Positions 1 through 6,648 of a DNA stretch of 9,234 bases are shown piece after piece. This stretch comes from an uncultured Pseudomonadota bacterium. Lineage in GTDB: Bacteria > Pseudomonadota > Alphaproteobacteria > Rs-D84. How positions within the stretch are numbered: position 1 is the stretch's first letter; every line of letters starts with the position of its first letter. Under the pieces are notes generated by a model. The model did no database searches. It was not told the DNA's origin and was given only the letters and a program-made list of their open reading frames with translations. The position numbers and the translations under genes were made by a program. Location of the stretch: contig CALYRP010000032.1 of NCBI GenBank assembly GCA_945483255.1, positions 1 to 9,234 of the forward strand, in the 5' to 3' direction.

Positions 1-26
1 GAACTTAATACAATTCTATCCAATAA

Positions 27-55
27 TTTCCGTGTTTTTTGGAGTATTTTCCGTG
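27..55 (+). repeat. Short direct repeat TTTCCGTG, two copies 21 bp apart
   Basis: TTTCCGTG occurs at 27-34 and again at 48-55, two helical turns apart, and the core TCCGT recurs at 73-77. The context is AT-rich and the copies are short, so chance is possible. A regulator or integrase arm site is the alternative reading. Confidence 0.3.
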
Positions 56-193
56 AAATTAAAAATTTTTTATCCGTTTTAATTTTATGTAATTTTTTTG
101 CCTTGTACGACTTTCAGATAAAACAAGATAAATCAATACGTTTTGCGATGTGTTTTTATGTGGTTGTATCTGGGCATAGAATTTTCAATGTTG

Positions 194-306
194 GATATAA
201 ATTTTTCATAACCCGCGTATAAAACACGTATAAGAACGGTATAACAAAAAACTATATATGCCATGTATAAATTCTCTCAAAATCCACCGATATAAGAAAT
301 GTATAA
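194..306 (+). repeat. Phased array of GTATAA-like elements (11-bp period)
   Basis: Six-base elements start at 195 (ATATAA), 206 (TCATAA), 217, 228 and 239 (GTATAA three times), each exactly 11 bp after the last, so they lie on nearly the same face of the helix. Three more lie at 265 (GTATAA), 290 (ATATAA) and 301 (GTATAA), the last two again 11 bp apart. The bases between elements are not conserved, so this is a series of short binding-site-like units rather than a duplicated long repeat. It could be a multi-site operator, iteron-like replication or partition site, or intrinsically bent DNA. It sits downstream, not upstream, of the nearest annotated gene in this window. Confidence 0.5.
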
Positions 307-401
307 TTTTGATTTTTTTTATTCACAACCTTTTTGCAAATTCAGTCCGTGTTATATATCTTTAGCTTTTTTTGCTATACCCAATACCTCATTGGCTTTA
401 T

Positions 402-1442
402 TTAGACCTTTTGGGACATCTTTAAAATATTGCGCATAGGATTATCTGACTCATTATGATTACCTATGCAATCTGCAGGATTTTTTGCAAAGGCATTGAG
501 TGTCAAGTCGAGTAATTTTATTCTCAATTCTTTTGCGGTATTTCCTTCAGTTGTTTTGTCTATTTGATCGGCCAATCCAGTAAATGTTTTTGCAATAATT
601 TCTTTGTGCCAATATTCTTCTGCTAATTTTTTGGATAAATTCATTTTTTTATTTTGAACGATAGCCAACCAGATGAGTGGGCCCAACAAAGACACACGTA
701 CCGCCAATCTAACGAACATTTTTATAGGTAGAGATTCAATATTGCTAAAATCAACAATACGATCAAATATGAAACCGCCAAACAAAATGACAACAACCAT
801 CAGCATCAATATAAAAACCAGCCCGAATGTATCTTTCTGGTATGTTCCCCATCGAGACAGTTTTAAAATATCCCACTTTGATGTTTTTGCGTTTTTGTTT
901 CCAATTTCAGTGAGTCGTTTTTTCTCAAATTCCATGGCTAACACACCTGTAGTGGTGTCTGATAATAATTTTATGGATTTGTCTATTATTTCATCGGCTT
1001 TCGAATTAAGATTTTTTTGTGATTTCTGTAATTCTGTTAAAGCATTTTTATTTGTGTCTTTCGCTTGTTTGCATTGGCTTATTAACTGTCGAAGTTGGAC
1101 GGTGTTCAATGTTTCCGAAGGTATAATATTCAAAAAGTTACGCAAATTGGCTAGCTGGCTAATAGCATTGTTTATATATCCTGCGTTTTTGGTTTGTTTA
1201 TAATTTGACAGTTCTATACAGGCTGCATTTAGTGAACGAATAGCATTATTCAATTCTTGCGGAATTAACAAGTTTTTGTAATCGCTTTGTAATCTATTCA
1301 TTGCAAAAGAAAGAAGTGTTTCTATGAAATCTCTTTGCTCGCCATATTCTGTAGGCCATATGGGGCCAACTTCCGCAAAAGTTTCACGAAATTCATTCAA
1401 TTTATCTTGCATTTCTTGAAAAGTAGCCATGGTACAAACCAT
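402..1442 (-). CDS. Two-helix membrane protein with N-terminal coiled-coil region, function unknown
   Basis: The protein has 346 residues (342 if translation starts at the ATG at 1430, giving MATFQEMQ). Neither start has a good Shine-Dalgarno, so the start is uncertain. Residues 1-200 are hydrophilic and helical, with a likely coiled coil about 115-180. Two hydrophobic segments follow at about 205-226 and 244-263. A short conserved-looking helical tail runs from KKLAEEYWHKE (271) to LTLNAFAKNPAD (313-324). From memory, tails of the type 'AEEYxHKExxAK...NP' close many two-TM proteins encoded beside restriction and other anti-phage systems. I recognise no enzymatic motif and no signal peptide; the N-terminus is probably cytoplasmic. 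It is transcribed divergently from the R-M pair across a short intergenic region, so co-regulation is plausible. A role as membrane effector or sensor is inference only. Confidence 0.85.
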   Translation of the reverse strand: MVCTMATFQEMQDKLNEFRETFAEVGPIWPTEYGEQRDFIETLLSFAMNRLQSDYKNLLIPQELNNAIRSLNAACIELSNYKQTKNAGYINNAISQLANLRNFLNIIPSETLNTVQLRQLISQCKQAKDTNKNALTELQKSQKNLNSKADEIIDKSIKLLSDTTTGVLAMEFEKKRLTEIGNKNAKTSKWDILKLSRWGTYQKDTFGLVFILMLMVVVILFGGFIFDRIVDFSNIESLPIKMFVRLAVRVSLLGPLIWLAIVQNKKMNLSKKLAEEYWHKEIIAKTFTGLADQIDKTTEGNTAKELRIKLLDLTLNAFAKNPADCIGNHNESDNPMRNILKMSQKV

Positions 1443-1600
1443 TTTTGATGTAATTAAACTTCTTGATTGATTTTTTATTTGTTTATTCTAGGACAAAACA
1501 AGAATTTTTGCAAGTATTACCTGGTACAACATGTAATTGTTTGCTTGACTTTACCCCTTGTTTTGGGCTACGTTTTTCACAAAGGAAAGGTTGAAATCTC
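1429..1600. promoter_or_regulatory. Divergent intergenic region with a 9-bp inverted repeat and weak promoter candidates
   Basis: This region separates the minus-strand membrane gene from the plus-strand R-M pair and must hold the left gene's promoter and probably the right operon's. A perfect 9-bp inverted repeat, CAAAACAAG at 1494-1502 and CTTGTTTTG at 1557-1565, spans most of it. A plus-strand candidate is TTGACT (1545-1550) with a poor -10-like TACGTT (1569-1574), which would leave almost no leader before the ribosome site; another weak one is TATTCT at 1484-1489. A second small dyad, ATGGT/ACCAT at 1429-1442, covers both possible start codons of the minus gene. No strong sigma-70 promoter is visible. 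Confidence 0.4.
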
Positions 1601-2587
1601 GTGGAATATGAAGTTGATGTAAAAGAGAACATAATTCTGAAAAAATGGCCAGAGCTTCTGGACGTGCTTCTCTTTGACCATACAACCAATAAAAACATCT
1701 TTTGGGCCACAGATCTTTACGAAAAACAATATGGAAATCGCTATTCTTTCCGTTCCCAAATAAAACCAGAATTGATTACTGGGGAAAATGGCAACATTAT
1801 CAAACCACGTATAGCTAAAACTAAAAAGGCTCAGCAAGATCGTGTTAAAGACAAAGCAGAGGTTTTTACGCCAGCCTGGATATGTAACAAACAAAATAAT
1901 CTGATTGATAATGATTGGTTTGGTTATGAAGGGGTTTTCAACAAAGAAAAAGATGATAATACCTGGACCGCCACCAAGAAACCGGTTATGTTTCCAGAAG
2001 GAAAAAATTGGGTTGATTATGTTCGCGAATTGCGTTTAGAAGTGGCTTGTGGCGAGGCTCCGTATTTGGTCAGTCGATATGACATCACAACCGGTAAAAA
2101 AATCAAGTTACAGAACAGAATTGGTTTATTGGATCGCAAGATGCGTATAGTAAACGAAAACGCCGCCAGTGATAACGAATGGCTTGCGATGGCAAAATGG
2201 GCATTCAAAAGCACGTACGGTTACGAATGGCAGGGGGATAATTTGTTATTGGCCCGTGAAAATCTGTTGTTTACATTTATCGATTATTTTGAAGATAGAT
2301 TTGGTAAAGAACCAGATATGGAAATGTTGAAAGAAATAGCAGAAATCATTTCTTGGAATATTTGGCAGATGGACGGCATTCGTGGTGTATTACCTTGCAC
2401 GTGTTGTAATTCCAAATACATAGATTTGTTTGGTGAAAAAACGATGGACTGTTGTCTTGGGTGTAAAACGGGCGATATCCACAGTCATAATGGAAAATAC
2501 TGCTATATCGGTGATTGGAACAGAATGACATCAAAAGGACAACCAACAAGAATTAAATATATTTCATTACTAAAGGGTAAAAAATGA
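1601..2587 (+). CDS. Restriction-modification M subunit-like protein (degenerate adenine methyltransferase with Cys-rich C-terminus)
   Basis: The protein has 328 residues. GTG is the start because an in-frame TGA lies at 1592-1594 and AAAGGAAAGG (1581-1590) is well placed. It looks like the N-terminal half of an N6-adenine methyltransferase: AEVFTP at 86-91 fits motif X, and LEVACGEAPYLVSRYD (146-161) fits the SAM-binding motif I, followed by RIGLLDRKMRIVNE (173-186) and YGYEWQGDNLLLARENLL (206-223). These blocks resemble proteins annotated as 'restriction endonuclease subunit M'. No (N/D)PP(Y/F) catalytic motif is present, so it probably does not methylate alone. The tail has clustered Cys/His (C266, C268, C269, C284, C285, C288, H294, H296, C301), suggesting a zinc-binding fold. 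The stop overlaps the next ATG as ATGA, so the two are translationally coupled and probably form a complex. The family call is likely; its exact role is unknown. Confidence 0.8.
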   Translation: MEYEVDVKENIILKKWPELLDVLLFDHTTNKNIFWATDLYEKQYGNRYSFRSQIKPELITGENGNIIKPRIAKTKKAQQDRVKDKAEVFTPAWICNKQNNLIDNDWFGYEGVFNKEKDDNTWTATKKPVMFPEGKNWVDYVRELRLEVACGEAPYLVSRYDITTGKKIKLQNRIGLLDRKMRIVNENAASDNEWLAMAKWAFKSTYGYEWQGDNLLLARENLLFTFIDYFEDRFGKEPDMEMLKEIAEIISWNIWQMDGIRGVLPCTCCNSKYIDLFGEKTMDCCLGCKTGDIHSHNGKYCYIGDWNRMTSKGQPTRIKYISLLKGKK

Positions 2588-5500
2588 GCAACTTTGAATC
2601 AGCTTTCAGTGGTTATAAACTTATTTACGTTTTTAGCATGCCTTACGCAGATCATGATGGTGCGTTAAAGATAGGTGAAGCAACAATAAACACCGATGAG
2701 TTGCCGGATACTTTGACCCCAAATTGTCAGGAATTAAATGCTGCTGCTAACAAACGTATTAAGCAATATACTCAGACAGCAGGCCTGAGGTACGATTTGT
2801 TATACACAGAACTTGCTAAGACAAATGCTGGAAAGGCTTTTTCTGATCATGATGTTCATAAAGTTTTAAATCGTTCAAACATAAAGAAAAAACAATTTGA
2901 AGAAGTCGATGGATCTAAAGAATGGTATATGGTTGGTTTAGATGTTGTAAAAAATGCGATAAAGGCCGTTAAAGAAGATAGAAAATCATTGGATCCAAAC
3001 GAAGCCATTTCGTCCTGTACACCGATCCTTTTACGTGATGAACAGAAAGATGCAGTAAAGAAAACAATCAAGCGTTTCAAGTCTGGACATAATCGTATGT
3101 TATGGTATGCAAAGATGCGGTTTGGGAAGACATTAACAGCAATGTCTTTGGTGGGCGAATTAGGATTAAAACGTACAATAATCATCACGCATAGACCGGT
3201 GGTAAAAGATGGTTGGTATGATGATTTCAAAAAACTATTTTGTGATAAACCAGATTATAAATTCGCTTCACGTACAGTCGGTGAAAATTTTGAAGACGTA
3301 GAGCACGATGCAAAACACGATAGATGTAAATATTTATACTTTGCATCCATTCAGGATTTGCGTGGCGCAGAAGCCGCTGGTGGAAAGTTTGATAAAAACA
3401 ATGCGATATTTAACACCGATTGGGATATGGTCATAATTGATGAGGCTCACGAAGGCACCCAAACAGAACTTGGTAAGAATATTGCAGAATTGTTGGTTAA
3501 AGACAAAACATACTTGTTGCAATTGTCTGGTACACCGTTCAACTTGTTGGATAATATAGACGAGGACGAGGTCTATACCTGGGACTATATTATGGAACAG
3601 CGTGCCAAGGCAGATTGGCATAAAAAACACCTCGGTGAACCGAACCCTTATGCATCTTTGCCAAAGATGAATATATTTACTTATGACATGAGTAAAATAG
3701 AAGGTGGCAAATATGGGTCTTATGCCGAAGATAAATATTTCAACTTTTCTGAGTTTTTCAAGACTAAACCAAATGGTGATTTTGTTCATGAAGACGACAT
3801 TCGTGGGTTCTTAAATTTGTTAGTAGACGATAAAGCAGACAGTAATTATCCTTTCTCTAAACAAGAGTATCGTGATAACTTCAGACATTCGTTGTGGATG
3901 GTTCCTGGTGTAAAGGAAGCAAAGGCACTTAGCAAATTGTTAAAAGATCACCCTGTGTTCGGAAAGTTTAATATAGCAAACGTAGCTGGTGATGGTGACG
4001 AAGAAACAAACTTTAAAGATGCGCTGGACTTAGTACGTAAAGCGATTACGGATCATCCGCAGGACACATATTCTATAACGATTTCCTGTGGTCGTTTAAC
4101 AACAGGTGTAACTGTACCAGAATGGACGGCTGTATTTATGTTGGCTGGCGCATATTCAACGGCCGCATCAACATACATGCAAACTATATTCCGTGTACAA
4201 TCTGCCGCTAACATCAATGGTCGCATCAAAGAAAATTGTTTTGTTTTTGATTTTGCACCTGATCGTACCCTGAAATGTGTTGCTGAATCTGTTAAGGTTT
4301 CAACACGTGCTGGAAAAACACGTGCCACCGATCGTGCAATAATGGAAGATTTGTTGCAATTTTGTCCGATAATTTCAGTAACTGGTTCGCATATGAATCC
4401 ATATAATGTCAACGGTATGCTTGAACAATTAAAGCGTGCATATATTGATCGTATCGTTACACATGGGTTCGAAGATCCAAACTTGTTCAATCGCGACATG
4501 TTGTTGCAGCTGGATAAATCTGCTGTGGATAAGTTTGATGCTTTACAGAAATTGATCGGCAGTTCAACATCTAAAAACTCTGATACGAATAAAGAAAAAC
4601 AAATCATTATGGCCGATAACGGTATGAATCCGGATGGTGCAAAACAAACCAATCAGCCACCACAAAACTCACTATCAGATGATGAACGTGCAGCGCTGGA
4701 AGAACGTAAAGAGGCTAAATCTAAACGTGAAAAGGCATTGAAGGCATTAAAAGGTGTTGCTATCCGTATACCAATGTTGATTTATGGTGCGGATATTGAT
4801 GTTAATCAAGATATTGATTTAGAGCAATTTGTAGACATGGTTGATCCAATATCATGGGATGAATTTATGCCGCACGGCATAGATAAAGAAGTGTTTAAAC
4901 AGTTTATACCATATTTTGATCGTGACGCATTTATTGGGGCAGGTAAAGAAATTCGTCAGCGTATCAAACGTGCAGACCGTATGGAGCCAACAACTAGAAC
5001 CCGTTTTATGACCGCACTGTTTTCTACGTTTAAGAACCCCGACAAGGAGACCGTTTTAACACCTTGGCGCGTTGTAAATATGCATATGGGAGATTGTTTA
5101 GGTGGATATAATTTTTATGATCCAGAATATAAAAATCCAATTCCAGATACAGAAGATGTAAGGTATATGGATATACCTGATGTCACAGACGAAGTGTTTG
5201 GGCCAAAAGATACAAAGATTTTGGAAATAAATTCAAAATCCGGATTGTATCCATTATATGTAACATATACAATTTGGCGTAAAAGATGCACCGAAAACGA
5301 TATTGATATAACCAAATTGATTGAAGATGATGCGTTGTTTGCCAAAGCACTTGAGGTGTGGGACAATGTTATCCAAAACAATGTATATATTATTTGTAAA
5401 ACAAAGATGGCTAAAAGCATTACCCAAAGAACATTATGTGGATATCGAGATGTAAAAATAAATGCACACGCTTTTGACAATTTGGTCACAATGATAAAAG

Positions 5501-6588
5501 ATGGAAAAGGTAATAAATTTGTAGAAAAAGTAAAATCTGGATCTACATATAACTCAAAAAACAAGGAGGTAAATATGAAGTTTAATGCAGTTGTAGGGAA
5601 CCCTCCTTATCAACAAAAAGATGGGGCCGGAGGTCTTGGGTCTAGTGCTATACCTTTATATAATCATTTTGTACAAAACGCGAAGACACTGAGTCCAAAC
5701 TATATCAGCATGATTATGCCTTCACGGTGGTTTACAGGGGGTAAAGGATTAGATTCTTTCAGAAATGATATGATACATGATCATAGAATAATAACTTTAC
5801 ATGATTTTACAAAGTCAACAGATGTTTTTCCGAATGTAGATATTAAAGGTGGAGTATGCTACTTCTTGTGGGGTGTTGATTCTGATGCAGAGTGTAGCAT
5901 TTATAAACATGATGCAGGTAATATTTCACAATCGGTACGTTTTTTGGCGGAATCTGGTGACGATGTATTTATAAGATATGCGGAGTTACTACAAATAAAA
6001 GATAAAGTCACAAAGAACAACTATACTAGCTTCGGAAACTTAGTTTCTTTTCGTAACCCATTCAAACTGTTCAAATTACCCTCAGAGGGCACTAAAAATC
6101 AACGTAACAAGACAGATTTTCAAATATATGGTCTAGACAACACAAAAAGAACCAGTGTTTATGTTCCAAATACATACACTTTTTCAAAAGGCAAAGAACT
6201 TGTAGGAGTATATAAAGTATTTGTTCCCAAAGCATACGGTAGTGATCAAATAGGTGATATTATACCGTCTCCCATTATAGGAAAACCGAATGATGTTTGT
6301 ACTGAAACCTTTTTAGCTATTGGTCCATTGAAAACGGAAACAGAAGCTGCGCACATTATTAAGTATTTGAGTACAAAATTTGCCAGAACTCTCATAGGAA
6401 TTAAAAAAATATCCCAAAACACCACCAAGGATTCTTATCAATTTGTTCCTTTACAAGATTTTACAAATAAATCTGACATAGATTGGTCTAAATCTATTGC
6501 TGAAATAGATAAGCAATTGTACAAGAAGTACGGCCTGGATAAAAAAGAAATCGATTTCATCGAATCCATGATCAAACCAATGGAATAA
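2584..6588 (+). CDS. Fused restriction-modification enzyme: GIY-YIG-like nuclease, SF2 helicase, Eco57I/Type ISP-like adenine methyltransferase
   Basis: The protein has 1334 residues. Its ATG is set by ATGA overlap with the upstream gene and AAAGGG at 2572-2577. Residues 10-125 resemble a GIY-YIG/T5orf172 nuclease: LIYVFSM (13-19), LKIGEAT (28-34), R58, H89/H92 and KEWY with likely catalytic E113. Residues 145-600 are a DEAH helicase: RDEQ (151), Walker A variant AKMRFGKT (176-183), VIIDEAHEGT (283-292), LSGTPF (314-319), GRLTTGVTVPEW (503-514) and QTIFRVQSA (533-541). A polar linker (657-722) leads to the methyltransferase: LTPWRVVNM motif X (825-833), ILEINSKSG motif I (879-887, without the usual glycine pattern) and GNPPY motif IV (1005-1009). 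Residues about 1140-1334 are probably the target recognition domain. The order parallels Type ISP enzymes, but the usual Mrr-like nuclease is replaced by a GIY-YIG-like one. It probably methylates host sites and translocates and cuts unmodified DNA; the site cannot be read from the sequence. No frameshift is visible. Confidence 0.88.
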   Translation: MSNFESAFSGYKLIYVFSMPYADHDGALKIGEATINTDELPDTLTPNCQELNAAANKRIKQYTQTAGLRYDLLYTELAKTNAGKAFSDHDVHKVLNRSNIKKKQFEEVDGSKEWYMVGLDVVKNAIKAVKEDRKSLDPNEAISSCTPILLRDEQKDAVKKTIKRFKSGHNRMLWYAKMRFGKTLTAMSLVGELGLKRTIIITHRPVVKDGWYDDFKKLFCDKPDYKFASRTVGENFEDVEHDAKHDRCKYLYFASIQDLRGAEAAGGKFDKNNAIFNTDWDMVIIDEAHEGTQTELGKNIAELLVKDKTYLLQLSGTPFNLLDNIDEDEVYTWDYIMEQRAKADWHKKHLGEPNPYASLPKMNIFTYDMSKIEGGKYGSYAEDKYFNFSEFFKTKPNGDFVHEDDIRGFLNLLVDDKADSNYPFSKQEYRDNFRHSLWMVPGVKEAKALSKLLKDHPVFGKFNIANVAGDGDEETNFKDALDLVRKAITDHPQDTYSITISCGRLTTGVTVPEWTAVFMLAGAYSTAASTYMQTIFRVQSAANINGRIKENCFVFDFAPDRTLKCVAESVKVSTRAGKTRATDRAIMEDLLQFCPIISVTGSHMNPYNVNGMLEQLKRAYIDRIVTHGFEDPNLFNRDMLLQLDKSAVDKFDALQKLIGSSTSKNSDTNKEKQIIMADNGMNPDGAKQTNQPPQNSLSDDERAALEERKEAKSKREKALKALKGVAIRIPMLIYGADIDVNQDIDLEQFVDMVDPISWDEFMPHGIDKEVFKQFIPYFDRDAFIGAGKEIRQRIKRADRMEPTTRTRFMTALFSTFKNPDKETVLTPWRVVNMHMGDCLGGYNFYDPEYKNPIPDTEDVRYMDIPDVTDEVFGPKDTKILEINSKSGLYPLYVTYTIWRKRCTENDIDITKLIEDDALFAKALEVWDNVIQNNVYIICKTKMAKSITQRTLCGYRDVKINAHAFDNLVTMIKDGKGNKFVEKVKSGSTYNSKNKEVNMKFNAVVGNPPYQQKDGAGGLGSSAIPLYNHFVQNAKTLSPNYISMIMPSRWFTGGKGLDSFRNDMIHDHRIITLHDFTKSTDVFPNVDIKGGVCYFLWGVDSDAECSIYKHDAGNISQSVRFLAESGDDVFIRYAELLQIKDKVTKNNYTSFGNLVSFRNPFKLFKLPSEGTKNQRNKTDFQIYGLDNTKRTSVYVPNTYTFSKGKELVGVYKVFVPKAYGSDQIGDIIPSPIIGKPNDVCTETFLAIGPLKTETEAAHIIKYLSTKFARTLIGIKKISQNTTKDSYQFVPLQDFTNKSDIDWSKSIAEIDKQLYKKYGLDKKEIDFIESMIKPME
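5563..5577 (+). promoter_or_regulatory. Internal Shine-Dalgarno and in-frame ATG before the NPPY motif of the large R-M gene
   Basis: AAGGAGG (5563-5569) lies 5 bases before ATG (5575-5577), which is codon 998 of the 1334-codon gene and in frame. It is the best ribosome-binding site in the window. Starting here would give a 337-residue polypeptide beginning MKFNAVVGNPPY, made of catalytic motif IV and the target recognition part without motif I, helicase or nuclease. It may be an active second start or a relic of an ancestral gene boundary. The encoded Lys-Asn-Lys-Glu-Val stretch could also produce the motif by chance. Confidence 0.45.
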
Positions 6589-6648
6589 TTTGTGTACGAG
6601 TAGATACGATGTTTAAATGGCATTAGAAGAGGTAAAAGATTTATAAAA
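6589..6648 (+). other. 60-bp spacer between R-M gene and GHKL cassette, with a 9-codon mini-ORF
   Basis: No terminator hairpin is seen after the R-M stop, so read-through into the next genes is possible. ATG at 6617 opens MALEEVKDL, stopping at 6644-6646, two bases before the ATG of the ATPase gene. The AGAAGAGG at 6625-6632 is 16 bases upstream of that ATG, too far for a normal ribosome site, so coupling through this mini-ORF is conceivable. The mini-ORF itself has no clear Shine-Dalgarno and may be fortuitous. Confidence 0.25.

Larger units (their letters stand above)
1..401. other. AT-rich gene-free stretch downstream of the minus-strand membrane protein gene
   Basis: I find no convincing coding region on either strand, no tRNA-like fold and no classic GC-stem terminator followed by a T-run. 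It holds two TTTCCGTG copies near its left end and a phased cluster of GTATAA-like elements (both listed separately). Just beyond the 3' end of the minus-strand gene, TAGC-(T)7-GCTA at about 363-377 could form only a 4-bp stem, too weak to call a terminator. Confidence 0.7.

Noticed and set aside
363..377. TAGC-T7-GCTA as terminator of the minus-strand gene
   Set aside because: Only a 4-bp stem with a 7-base loop and no following U-tract on the minus-strand transcript.
673..1203. Plus-strand open frame of 176 codons
   Set aside because: It lies antisense inside the membrane protein gene, has no ribosome site, and its translation is a low-complexity mix typical of an antisense shadow.
4053..4652. 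Minus-strand open frame of 199 codons inside the helicase region
   Set aside because: It is fully antisense to conserved helicase motifs, with no ribosome site or recognisable family.
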